From positions 1 through 10,255 of the forward strand of contig JAWWBX010000146.1 in assembly GCA_033720735.1 (NCBI GenBank): a stretch of 10,255 nt of DNA, written 5' to 3'. This DNA is from B8-G4 sp033720735. GTDB lineage: Bacteria > Bacteroidota > Bacteroidia > Chitinophagales > Saprospiraceae. The translations under genes were made by a program, and so were the position numbers. Under the pieces are notes generated by a model. The model was not told the origin of the DNA. It saw nothing but the letters and a program-made list of their open reading frames with translations, and did no database searches. This document shows positions 1 to 5,927 of this stretch, piece by piece; the first letter of the stretch is position 1, and each line of letters opens with the position of its first letter.

Positions 1-618
1 ATTCGCCGAGAGGTGATAGCTGAGGACGGAGTAGTCGCCAGACGTGATGCGCGTTTCCTCGCGCGACCCGACATCAAATCTCCAGAGGTGGCGTTGTTGG
101 TAGTTCTCATCAAGCGCATAGACGTCGTCCTTGGCCTTCCTGGCGGCCTCCTGTTCCGAGGTCAATGTATCGGACGCCAGAAAATACAGGGTATTGCCGT
201 CGGGCGACCAGCTCACCGAAGAGACGGAGGTCGCGTGGTCGGTCAGGCGCTGCGCTTCACCTCCGTCGGCGCGCATGAGATACACCTGGTTGTCCGCGTC
301 ATCGCCCCGCCTGGTAATAAAGGAGATGTGACGGCCGTCAGGTGACCACTGTGGATTGCGCTCGCCATTCTCACCAAACGTGATCTGCCGGGCATCACTG
401 CCATCATTGTTGACCATCCACAGATGCGGGACCTGGCGGTTGGCGTCCCAGTCGCTCTCCGAAAGGACGTACACGAGCTTTCCGCCATCAGGTGACAATG
501 CCGGGTTTGATACCGCGGGGATGTTGAGAAAATCGACGGCAGACATGACCTTGCGATCATCCTGCGCCGTGATCAGATGGGACAGGCAAATCAGGTAAAC
601 AAGAACGGTGGATCGCAT
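1..618 (-). CDS. S9-family serine peptidase (prolyl oligopeptidase type), N-terminal part only
   Basis: Translating the minus strand from the ATG at 618 gives 206 codons with no stop before the left edge, so the gene is cut by the window. Residues 1-19 form a signal peptide (hydrophobic core, ends ITAQ), so the protein is exported. Three PD40/TolB-type propeller repeats follow, recognisable by SPDG at about residues 42-45 (LSPDGGKLVYV), 92-95 (WSPDGRHISFI) and 138-141 (WSPDGNTLYFL). After them comes a segment with DDVYALDEN and RHLWRFD, typical of the propeller of S9 acylaminoacyl-peptidase/dipeptidyl-peptidase-like enzymes. In this family the N-terminal propeller gates a C-terminal alpha/beta hydrolase with a Ser-Asp-His triad that cleaves short peptides. 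That catalytic part is outside the window, so activity cannot be judged. A plain TolB-like propeller protein is the alternative. The 5' side faces a repeat-filled gap. Confidence 0.85.
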   Translation of the reverse strand, partial: MRSTVLVYLICLSHLITAQDDRKVMSAVDFLNIPAVSNPALSPDGGKLVYVLSESDWDANRQVPHLWMVNNDGSDARQITFGENGERNPQWSPDGRHISFITRRGDDADNQVYLMRADGGEAQRLTDHATSVSSVSWSPDGNTLYFLASDTLTSEQEAARKAKDDVYALDENYQQRHLWRFDVGSREETRITSGDYSVLSYHLSAN

Positions 619-728
619 GACTTTGAGTTGGAAGTGGTAGATTAATACGTTGTGAATGAAGTAACTCGGCCAATTAATATTACGAAATTCCACGTGGCAT
701 GCAGAGCTCATGCATTCGCTTGGTTTGC

Positions 729-822
729 CAGATTTCTCCACTACGGTCGAAATCCCGCGGCGTTTTTACCAGAACATTCCTCGACGCCCCTGCGCGTTGC
801 TACGGGCCGCTCGGAATGACAA
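729..822 (-). repeat. two adjacent CATTCC/GGAATG-type interspersed elements
   Basis: Read on the minus strand, 822-773 begins TGTCATTCCGAGCGG and ends TCGAGGAATG, with a variable GC-rich interior. The ends are inverted (CATTCC against GGAATG), so it can fold into an imperfect hairpin. A second, more decayed copy lies next to it at about 750-729 (GATTTCGACCG...GAGAAATC on the minus strand). Related short elements with the ends TGTCATTCCGAG and CGAGGAATC are scattered between genes in many bacterial genomes, from general knowledge; their function is not established. A third copy, in the opposite orientation, is at 7633-7677. The rest of the gap from 619 to 728 shows nothing I can identify. Confidence 0.55.
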
Positions 823-829
823 CCCCCAT

Positions 830-1143
830 CCCCTGAAGGGGCGACCCCCGTGCCCATTACACGAATCAACTGACAGGGAGGGTTCACAACGCAACCGAAA
901 AACAGATAAACAGACCAACGGCAACCGCCACCCCCCCGACCCTGAGGGGCGACCCCGCGCGCCGTTGACACAATTGAGTTGACGTTGAGGTTTACACGCA
1001 ACGGAAAAACAGACTAACGGAGGAACAGACCAACGGCAACCGCCACAGCAACCCCGACCCCTGAAGGGGCGACCCCCGCGCGCTCTACGCGATTCAACTG
1101 ACAGGCTGTTTCACGACATAACTGAAAACAGATATACGGACGC
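830..1143. repeat. three diverged tandem copies of a ~105-120 bp intergenic repeat
   Basis: Three imperfect copies follow each other: about 830-931, 940-1046 and 1058-1143. Each begins with a small hairpin (CCCCTGAAGGGG or CCCTGAGGGG) followed by CGACCCC. Then come an ACACGATTCAACTGACAGG-like part, a GTTCACGACGCAACCGAAAA-like part and an ACAGATAAACGGAC-like part. Copies 1 and 2 end with the identical 15-mer AACGGCAACCGCCAC (917-931 and 1032-1046). Copy 3 instead runs into the 8-bp array at 1145. No convincing reading frame spans the unit, and indels between copies break frame, so it looks non-coding. It fills the 622-bp gap between two same-strand genes (S9 peptidase and NTF2-like protein). 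A related copy lies on the other side of the NTF2-like gene. What it does is unknown. Confidence 0.75.
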
Positions 1144-1144
1144 G

Positions 1145-1192
1145 CCGAGTCACTGAGTCACCGAGTCACCGGGTTGCTGAGGCACTGACGCA
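1145..1192. repeat. phased 8-bp tandem repeat (consensus CCGAGTCA)
   Basis: Six consecutive 8-bp units without phase change: CCGAGTCA, CTGAGTCA, CCGAGTCA, CCGGGTTG, CTGAGGCA, CTGACGCA. The first three are nearly identical and the last three are decayed. It directly follows the third copy of the longer repeat, just as the second 8-bp array (1873-1904) follows its own copy, so the two elements appear to travel as one. From 1193 to 1240 nothing else was recognised; no T-run typical of an intrinsic terminator follows the NTF2-like gene. Confidence 0.7.
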
Positions 1193-1240
1193 GGGGCAAC
1201 GCGCGCGCACATTCATTGTGGCCTGCAAGGTCAGCAGGCA

Positions 1241-1696
1241 CTAATTGGCATTCCAGGTATTCAGCCTGCACTTCCAGGTACTATCAGGTTGCCTTTCCCA
1301 GACTTTAACCCACTTGCTGGAAACTGTTTCGACTTTTTCATCGGCGCCTGTCAACTTCGCCTCACAATAGCCGCGGCTCCATGCCAGGTCCTCCGATTCG
1401 GACACCTGAACATAAACCTGCTCGCAGGCAATTTCAAAATTCGGATCCTGAAACAACTCCAGGTAATAATTCCTGATCTCAGTGATGGATTGGAGCGGCT
1501 GGCTCTCCGGCGGCAGGAATACGGCATCGGCCGCCAGAAACTCCGACCACTTGTCAATATCCTTCTGGCTCGTTGTTTTCACCCACGCATCATATCCTTC
1601 CTTGATTGCGATCCGGTGTTGCTCAAGTGTCAGCTGCGGTTGGTTTCCGCAAGCGCCAACGGCCAGTAGGGCGATGATGAAGAAAGGATGGTGCAT
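1241..1696 (-). CDS. NTF2-like (DUF4440/SnoaL-like) predicted lipoprotein
   Basis: A 151-residue protein is read from the ATG at 1696. A longer frame opens with GTG at 1801, but its extra 35 codons run through intergenic repeat and a promoter-like element. The ATG start gives a clean lipoprotein signal (MHHPFF, hydrophobic stretch, LAVGAC with Cys at residue 16). The mature part has the length and pattern of the NTF2-like fold: a helix with YDAWVKTTSQKD, then FLAADAVFLPPES, a helix with EIRNYYLELF, and a C-terminal strand KVWERQPDSTWKCRLNTWN. That ending is typical of DUF4440 proteins. Such domains bind small ligands or act as accessory domains; no catalytic residues can be assigned, so the function stays open. 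It is probably membrane-anchored in the periplasm or outer membrane. It stands alone between repeat blocks, with its own promoter-like element 42 bp upstream. Confidence 0.8.
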   Translation of the reverse strand: MHHPFFIIALLAVGACGNQPQLTLEQHRIAIKEGYDAWVKTTSQKDIDKWSEFLAADAVFLPPESQPLQSITEIRNYYLELFQDPNFEIACEQVYVQVSESEDLAWSRGYCEAKLTGADEKVETVSSKWVKVWERQPDSTWKCRLNTWNAN

Positions 1697-1737
1697 GGCG
1701 TTCGGCTTTAGATCATCAGCGAAAGAGTGAACAATAC

Positions 1738-1744
1738 CAAGATA
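1738..1744 (-). promoter_or_regulatory. promoter -7-like element TATCTTG upstream of the NTF2-like gene
   Basis: On the minus strand TGTATCTTGGTA lies 42 bp before the ATG at 1696. TATCTTG resembles the Bacteroidota -7 consensus TAnnTTTG with one T missing, and CTTG occurs about 18 bp further upstream, where the -33 element is expected. The same GTATCTTG string precedes the gene at 4903. No experimental support is available. Confidence 0.35.
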
Positions 1745-1765
1745 CAGCCGCCAAAGCACTAACAA

Positions 1766-1872
1766 GACCGAAAACGGACGAACGGCAACCGCCACATACA
1801 CCCAGGCGATCCACGCACCCTACACGCATCAGCTGACATGCGGTTCACGACGCAACCGAAAAAACGGATAAA
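1766..1872. repeat. further copy of the ~110 bp intergenic repeat
   Basis: It starts with the tail of one unit (GACCGAAAACGGACG followed by AACGGCAACCGCCAC at 1781-1795, identical to 917-931 and 1032-1046). A full unit body follows: CTACACGCATCAGCTGACAT, then GGTTCACGACGCAACCGAAA and AACGGATAAACGGAC. The CCCCTGAAGGGG hairpin of the other copies is absent or decayed here. It lies between the 3' end of the CapA gene and the promoter region of the NTF2-like gene, in the same orientation as the copies at 830-1143. Confidence 0.7.
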
Positions 1873-1904
1873 CGGACGCACTGAGTCACCTACGCACCGA
1901 CGCA
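1873..1904. repeat. second phased 8-bp array, overlapping the 3' end of the CapA gene
   Basis: Four 8-bp units in phase: CGGACGCA, CTGAGTCA, CCTACGCA, CCGACGCA, followed by the decayed CCTATTTG. The consensus matches the array at 1145-1192. The minus-strand stop codon of the CapA-family gene (1886-1888) lies inside the second unit, and the codons for its last six residues come from the array. Confidence 0.6.
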
Positions 1905-3250
1905 CCTATTTGCACCACTCCCATCCCATCCTGGTAAACAACTGATGTGCCAAACGGAGCGGATAATCGCCTCAGATCCTCGATGATCTTCTTCCCCAGT
2001 TCCTCATCTGCCAGCATCGGACGACCGCGCACTGCCGGTGGCTCACCATGCTGCAGGGAGATCGGATGGAGTTCCAGGCTGGTCAATGTCTCGCCGTCAA
2101 ACTCCGGCATTGCGATCACGCCTTCCCACACTTCCGGCCGGGTGGGAAACCCACGGGTATCGTTTCGGTATCGTGCCGCATTGAAGTCAGCAAGCCCCTG
2201 GTCCGGGCCGAGTTCATACCGCTCATAGTTCTCGGATGGCAAGCGGTGCAGCGTCTCGTTCTGGAACATGAAATCGCCGAGGCTGTACAGGATCGGCTTG
2301 CCCTGGTAGATCTCGATCCCACGCAGGACATGCGGACCATGCCCGGCAATGATATCGGCACCGGCATCCACCATCGCCCGGGAAAACGTGACCAGGAACT
2401 CCGCCGGAATTGAGAGATCTCCGTCGCGTTCGTGGGCGTGCACCGAAACGATCACAACATCAGCGAGCCGGGCGGCATTGCGCACCACCCCGGCAATGGC
2501 TTCGAGGTCTTCCTGATTCGGCTCGGTGCGGATGTCGGCACTGTCGCCCAACTCAAAATTTTGCCGGAAGAGGCGGAAACTGCCTGTTTCCCTGACCGTG
2601 TCCAGCAACCCGAGTGACACCCCGGCCATCTGCATCCTGGTGAAATGATCCGGAGGAAGGATATAGGTTGTGCGAAAGCGAATGGGGTTCAAACCCGGCC
2701 GGGGAGGAATGGCACCTCTGGTCTTGCCGGCCCGAGAATGGTCGGGAAACGTCGAAGCACACGAGATGAGCGCGATCCGCCCATTGGCGGTCTCCATAAA
2801 ATGGGCTTCCCGTGCCGCGGTCAGGCTTTCGCCGGCACCGGCGTACAGGAATCCTGCCGCTTCAACATGCCTGATGGTGGTCCGCATGCCTCCTGGCCCG
2901 TAGTCGCCGGTGTGATTGTTGGCCAGGGACACCATGTCGAAGCCGGCCCACTTCAACTCCGCGGCCATCTCCGGATCGGCACGCATGTAGGTGCCGCCGC
3001 TCTGGTGCATCGGGAAGTGCTCGTAGTCGTGCAGCAGCACTTCCAGGTTGACAAAGGCGGCATCAGCCGAGCGGATCACGTCGATCATGCCCAGGAACTC
3101 AGGCTCCTTGTACACGGACAATTTGCGGGTGATGATGGCGTCTCCGGCGAGGGCGATCCGGATCGGCTCCTGAGCCGCCATCGACAGCGAGCTGAGCAGA
3201 AAGAACAGACAAAAAATGGTGCGTGGCATAACGGTTCGGATTGCGTCCAT
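1886..3250 (-). CDS. CapA-family (poly-gamma-glutamate capsule type) metallophosphatase-like exported protein
   Basis: The protein has 454 residues from the ATG at 3250. The ATG at 3229 (Met8) is an equally good start and leaves a compact signal peptide, MPRTIFCLFFLL, ending near MAAQ. After it the CapA/PGA_cap pattern of the calcineurin-like superfamily runs in order: IALAGDAIITR (Asp37), FVNLE (Asn68, Glu70), SLANNHTGDYG (Asn111, Asn112, His113), GHGPHVLRG (residues 303-311) and SLGDFMFQ (Gly325, Asp326). These correspond to the usual conserved, metal-site-associated positions. CapA-type proteins were named for poly-gamma-glutamate export, but most family members have no proven substrate. 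No CapB/CapC genes are seen here, so a role in polyglutamate synthesis is not supported. The last residues, GASVRR, are encoded by the 8-bp repeat array, so the C-terminus may be a recent replacement. It points away from the small membrane protein genes and shares their divergent promoter region. Confidence 0.88.
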   Translation of the reverse strand: MDAIRTVMPRTIFCLFFLLSSLSMAAQEPIRIALAGDAIITRKLSVYKEPEFLGMIDVIRSADAAFVNLEVLLHDYEHFPMHQSGGTYMRADPEMAAELKWAGFDMVSLANNHTGDYGPGGMRTTIRHVEAAGFLYAGAGESLTAAREAHFMETANGRIALISCASTFPDHSRAGKTRGAIPPRPGLNPIRFRTTYILPPDHFTRMQMAGVSLGLLDTVRETGSFRLFRQNFELGDSADIRTEPNQEDLEAIAGVVRNAARLADVVIVSVHAHERDGDLSIPAEFLVTFSRAMVDAGADIIAGHGPHVLRGIEIYQGKPILYSLGDFMFQNETLHRLPSENYERYELGPDQGLADFNAARYRNDTRGFPTRPEVWEGVIAMPEFDGETLTSLELHPISLQHGEPPAVRGRPMLADEELGKKIIEDLRRLSAPFGTSVVYQDGMGVVQIGASVRR

Positions 3251-3251
3251 A

Positions 3252-3258
3252 AAAGATA
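3252..3258 (-). promoter_or_regulatory. promoter -7-like element TATCTTT before the CapA gene
   Basis: The minus strand reads TGTATCTTTTATGG immediately before the ATG at 3250; TATCTTT fits the Bacteroidota TAnnTTTG core well. If it is a working -7 element, transcription would begin at or beyond the first ATG, which would favour Met8 (3229) as the real start. No clear -33 TTTG was found at the right distance, so the call is weak. Confidence 0.3.
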
Positions 3259-3267
3259 CACAATCAG

Positions 3268-3284
3268 CCAGGGCCGGCCCCTGG
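3268..3284. other. inverted repeat in the divergent promoter region
   Basis: CCAGGG-CCGGC-CCCTGG forms a 6-bp stem, and its centre, GGGCCGGCCC (3271-3280), is itself a perfect 10-bp palindrome. It sits between the divergent CapA gene and the small membrane protein genes, just upstream of the proposed CapA -7 element. It could be an operator or simply a chance GC-rich palindrome; there is no T-run, so it is not an intrinsic terminator. Confidence 0.3.
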
Positions 3285-3384
3285 TCATCGCGTCATTACA
3301 ATCCGGGAGCTTGTGGTTGGGGACCGGATCAGTGAACAATTATGCCTGTTTTTGTTTCATGTTTAGACAAAATAATCCAACACT

Positions 3385-3567
3385 ATGCGCAAATACCTGA
3401 GTAGAACAGACGTGATCGTCCTGGTTCTGGCTTTTGCCTGTCTCATTTTTTCCGAGGTCCTCTGGTTCAATGGTGACCGTCAGGACGCCCTGTTTGTCGG
3501 GCTCTGGGTCCCTTCGATCCTGGGTTTCGGTGTCTATCTCAAAGTCATGAAAATCGCACGCAAATGA
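3385..3567 (+). CDS. small two-helix membrane protein, function unknown
   Basis: This 60-residue protein starts MRKYLSRTD. It has two predicted membrane segments, about residues 9-27 (VIVLVLAFACLIFSEVLWF) and 37-54 (FVGLWVPSILGFGVYLKV), joined by a short polar loop, NGDRQDA. The C-terminus is basic (KIARK) and the N-terminus is also basic, so both ends are probably cytoplasmic. Its composition is what a real short membrane protein shows, and its stop overlaps the start of the next small gene by ATGA. The pair therefore looks translated together. No domain family was recognised and no function is proposed. The upstream region is divergent to the CapA gene, and there is no Shine-Dalgarno sequence, as usual for this phylum. 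Confidence 0.72.
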   Translation: MRKYLSRTDVIVLVLAFACLIFSEVLWFNGDRQDALFVGLWVPSILGFGVYLKVMKIARK

Positions 3568-3692
3568 CCACCCTCGTACCCTATATCGCAGGTGCCGTGA
3601 CATTGCTCTTCGGTGCTGCCTTTTACTTTGGCTTGCAGGAACTCAAGGACCACGTTGATACGATTGAAGAAAATCGTCCTTTCGACCAGTGA
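3564..3692 (+). CDS. 42-residue single-pass membrane protein overlapping the gene before it
   Basis: An ATG at 3564 overlaps the stop of the 60-aa gene (ATGA at 3564-3567) and opens a frame of 42 codons ending with TGA at 3690-3692. The product begins MTTLVPYIAG, has one hydrophobic segment at about residues 4-24 (ending LLFGAAFYFGL) and a charged tail with KDHVDTIEEN. It is too short to be found by usual length cut-offs. The tight coupling, sensible membrane topology and absence of another use for the stretch make it a plausible gene. The function is unknown; it may form a small membrane complex with its partner. A chance ORF cannot be excluded without homologues. Confidence 0.6.
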   Translation: MTTLVPYIAGAVTLLFGAAFYFGLQELKDHVDTIEENRPFDQ

Positions 3693-3729
3693 CCCGCTGA
3701 TTTGCGCAAGGTGATCGTGCGTGTCCCGG

Positions 3730-3736
3730 TACATTG
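3730..3736 (+). promoter_or_regulatory. possible -7 element TACATTG before the EEP gene
   Basis: TACATTG lies 36 bp before the proposed TTG start of the EEP-family gene, in the 79-bp gap after the 42-aa gene. It fits TAnnTTG, the same degenerate core seen before the genes at 1696 and 4903. It is a single short match and therefore only suggestive. Confidence 0.25.
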
Positions 3737-3771
3737 CATTATTTTAAGCGGGAACACTGCACGTTAGCCTG

Positions 3772-4800
3772 TTGACTATTCTTTCTGTCTTCCTGATCCT
3801 GGCGCTCCTGATCCCGTTCCTGCCGTTCAAGCACTGGTTCTTTGCGGCCTTCGAATTTGGTCGTGTGCTGTTTCTCTGTCTGGGCGTGCTTGCCGTGATC
3901 CTCTATGTTGCCGACCTGCCAGCAGAACCATTACAGATGATCCTGTTTGGGCTGGTGGTCCTGAGTACGGCCTGGCAAGCCCGGGTGATCTTTCCCTATA
4001 CCCCACTCGCACCGGTGCAATCGGCGGGTTGCAGCGACCCGCCTGACCTATGCATCCTCTGGGCCAATGTCCTGCAGACAAATGAAAACAAAGCCGGGTT
4101 TGTGCGTTTGCTGGACGTCAATCAGCCGGATGTATTCATCACCCTTGAATCGGACCACAAGTGGGAAGCAGTTTTGGACGCCTTTGCCAAGGCTTATCCC
4201 TTCCGCGTCAAAGTTCCGCAGGACAATCTCTACGGTATGCATCTGTATTCGCGGCTGAAGATCGTCGAAGAGCAGGTCATGTACCTGGTCGATGACCGCT
4301 ACCCCTCTATCCGTGCCCGGCTGCAGTTGGAAAACGGCAGGCATGTCCAGCTGATCTGTATCCACCCGCCCCCGCCGGCGCCCATGGAGCGGTCGACCAG
4401 TGTCGCCCGGGATGGCGAGCTAATGGTGGCGGCCAGGATGATCTGTAACCTGGAGGGTCCCGTGATCGTTTGTGGAGATCTCAATGATGTCGCGTGGTCA
4501 GATATCGGCCGGCTTTTCCAGCGCGTGGCGGGACTGCTGGACCCCCGCAAGGGTCGTGGTTTGTTCAACACCTTCCATGCGTGGTATCCGTTGCTCCGCG
4601 CGCCGATCGATCATGTTTTCCATTCGCATCATTTCAAATTGCATGCGATCCGCCGGTTACCTAAGTTTGGTTCCGATCACTTTGCAATGTACTGCAGCCT
4701 GTGTTTGGACAGGCAGTCAGCACCGGATGCTGATGCGGAAGAGGAACATTTGATGGAGGCCGAGGAGAAGATCAGCGCCGCGCAGGAAGCAGCCGGATAG
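3772..4800 (+). CDS. membrane-anchored endonuclease/exonuclease/phosphatase (EEP) family protein
   Basis: The protein has 342 residues. An in-frame stop at 3745-3747 leaves only TTG (3772) or CTG codons as starts before the first membrane helix, and TTG is chosen. Residues 1-75 form about three hydrophobic segments with LIPFLPFKHWFF. The rest is an EEP fold of the DNase I/exonuclease III/sphingomyelinase superfamily: ILWANVLQTN (Asn99), FITLESD (Glu126, metal ligand position), ICIHPPPP (His198), VCGDLND (Asp236, Asn238), APIDHVF (Asp280, His281) and GSDHFAM (Asp302, His303). All catalytic positions are present, so it is probably an active phosphodiesterase or phosphatase facing the periplasm. 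The substrate is unknown; nucleic acid and phospholipid head groups are both possible. An acidic tail with AEEEHLMEAEEK follows the domain. Confidence 0.87.
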   Translation: MTILSVFLILALLIPFLPFKHWFFAAFEFGRVLFLCLGVLAVILYVADLPAEPLQMILFGLVVLSTAWQARVIFPYTPLAPVQSAGCSDPPDLCILWANVLQTNENKAGFVRLLDVNQPDVFITLESDHKWEAVLDAFAKAYPFRVKVPQDNLYGMHLYSRLKIVEEQVMYLVDDRYPSIRARLQLENGRHVQLICIHPPPPAPMERSTSVARDGELMVAARMICNLEGPVIVCGDLNDVAWSDIGRLFQRVAGLLDPRKGRGLFNTFHAWYPLLRAPIDHVFHSHHFKLHAIRRLPKFGSDHFAMYCSLCLDRQSAPDADAEEEHLMEAEEKISAAQEAAG

Positions 4801-4838
4801 GCTGAGCGCCGTTTCCGCGTGTCATGACAAAAACTTCG

Positions 4839-4845
4839 TATCTTG
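4839..4845 (+). promoter_or_regulatory. promoter -7-like element TATCTTG before the cysteine-rich lipoprotein gene
   Basis: CGTATCTTGATG lies 58 bp before the ATG at 4903. The core GTATCTTG is identical to that before the NTF2-like gene on the other strand, and it is close to the Bacteroidota TAnnTTTG element. No matching -33 TTTG was seen. It would drive the lipoprotein gene and possibly the oxidoreductase pair behind it. Confidence 0.35.
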
Positions 4846-4902
4846 ATGAGACCCGTGACCCTCTCGCCCAGTAACGCAAATACCTTCACCTGATCCAACA
4901 AC

Positions 4903-5328
4903 ATGCAAACCCTGAGATCCATGAAATCACTGACCTTTTTGACCAAATGCGCTTGTGCAGTTCTTCTGACCGCCCTTCTCGCTTCAGCTTGCGGAGATGG
5001 ATCGGTTACGATGGGGTATGACGAGAGCGTCAACGATCCGATCCTTGAGGCCGACCTCCAGAAATCCCCTCGTGCCAATGTCGAGGCGTTCCTGGCTGAC
5101 GCCGGCGTGACCGCCCTGGACATCGGCATTCACTCCAGTCCGGCCAAGGACTGTGCCTGCGGCAAGGACGGCTCCGACTGTCTGTGCATGCTCAGGAATA
5201 CGGGTGGATACGGACAGAGTTGCGCGGACGCTACGGCCATGTGCAAAGTGACCAAGTACATCGAGGTGCAGGTCTACCCTGAGGATGCTGACGCATTGAC
5301 CGCGGTCGGGTTTGTGGCGGTGCAGTAG
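4903..5328 (+). CDS. small cysteine-rich predicted lipoprotein, function unknown
   Basis: The protein has 141 residues. ATG 4903 and ATG 4921 (Met7, MKSLTFLTK) are both possible starts. A hydrophobic signal ending LLASAC places a lipidation cysteine at residue 30. The mature part is acidic and carries six cysteines close together with spacing C-x1-C-x6-C-x1-C-x11-C-x6-C (DCACGKDGSDCLCML through to MCK). A short beta-like end follows (KYIEVQVYPEDADALTAVGF). There is no CxxCH, so it is not a c-type cytochrome. The cysteines could form disulfides or bind a metal; which one cannot be told from sequence. It lies 68 bp before a dehydrogenase operon in the same direction, which makes a shared role possible but unproven. 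I do not recognise the family. Confidence 0.75.
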   Translation: MQTLRSMKSLTFLTKCACAVLLTALLASACGDGSVTMGYDESVNDPILEADLQKSPRANVEAFLADAGVTALDIGIHSSPAKDCACGKDGSDCLCMLRNTGGYGQSCADATAMCKVTKYIEVQVYPEDADALTAVGFVAVQ

Positions 5329-5396
5329 TCCTCAACTCCCGGCGTTCCTGTCCCGCGAGCTGGTGTGCATTCGGGCGGATATCCCTACATTCCCGT

Positions 5397-5927
5397 ATGA
5401 AGCGACGGGATGCCATCCGTAATCTTGCCCTGGCCGCCACGGCAACGATGTTCCTGCCCGGCTGCTCGGACCGGCCGGTGACCGGGATGCTCGTCAACGG
5501 AAGACTGGCTTTGGACCGGCGGCACCGCAACTACCTGGCCGCGATCAGTCAGGCCATCCTGCCTATCCCAGAACTGCCCACTCCACCCGGCTCCCCTGTC
5601 GACTTGATCCTGACCATGGTCAACGACGGAATGCCGCATGAGGAAGTCGTTTCCTTTGCGGAAGGCTTTGATCAATTCAAATTCTTCGTGGAACAAAACC
5701 AGGTCCGCCTGCGCAAGGCAACGCCCGAAGAGATCCTGGCCATGGTGGAAAATGCCCTGGAAGATCAGGCGGCTGCAGAACCAACCGTACTGTTCATTGA
5801 CGCCGTGCGCGACAAGTCAATCCGGTTTCTGATGACCTCTGAGCACTATTTGACCCAGTATCTCGAATTCGAAATGGTCCCTGCCGTGTATGATCCGTGC
5901 CGTCAGGTTGAAAACGTACGCCGATGA
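5397..5927 (+). CDS. gluconate 2-dehydrogenase subunit 3 family protein (small subunit of a GMC dehydrogenase)
   Basis: This 176-residue protein starts MKRRDAIRNLAL. The Arg3-Arg4 pair followed by a weakly hydrophobic stretch and LPGC (Cys23) reads as a Tat-type lipoprotein signal. The mature protein matches the Gluconate_2-dh3 family: LDRRHRNYLAAISQAILP near the start, a helical middle with FAEGFDQFKFF, and a C-terminal part with FLMTSEHYLTQYLEFEMVP. In known enzymes (gluconate, sorbitol and glucoside-3 dehydrogenases) this subunit binds the FAD-containing GMC subunit and carries it through the Tat pathway as a hitchhiker, because the large subunit has no signal of its own. The large subunit gene here begins in an ATGA overlap, as expected for a fixed 1:1 complex. 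A possible -7 element, TACATTC (5386-5392), sits so close that the mRNA would be nearly leaderless. Confidence 0.9.
   Translation: MKRRDAIRNLALAATATMFLPGCSDRPVTGMLVNGRLALDRRHRNYLAAISQAILPIPELPTPPGSPVDLILTMVNDGMPHEEVVSFAEGFDQFKFFVEQNQVRLRKATPEEILAMVENALEDQAAAEPTVLFIDAVRDKSIRFLMTSEHYLTQYLEFEMVPAVYDPCRQVENVRR

Noticed and set aside
830..850. CCCCTGAAGGGG hairpin as an intrinsic terminator
   Set aside because: No T-run follows on either strand, and it recurs in tandem as part of the repeat.
710..1001. Open frames of about 90 codons in the repeat region on both strands
   Set aside because: They cross repeat units, have proline/arginine-rich low-complexity products, and the units differ by indels that break frame.
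830..1192. CRISPR array
   Set aside because: Units are diverged and of unequal length, and there are no unique spacers of constant size between conserved repeats; no cas genes are present.
1697..1801. N-terminal extension of the NTF2-like protein from a GTG at 1801
   Set aside because: The extra 35 codons run through the intergenic repeat and the promoter-like element, and would bury a good lipoprotein signal that starts at 1696.
2645..3400. 251-codon plus-strand frame opposite the CapA gene
   Set aside because: It is the antisense of a clearly conserved coding frame; its product has no membrane, signal or domain pattern.
4903..5328. Cytochrome c subunit of the dehydrogenase
   Set aside because: Despite many cysteines there is no CxxCH heme-binding motif.
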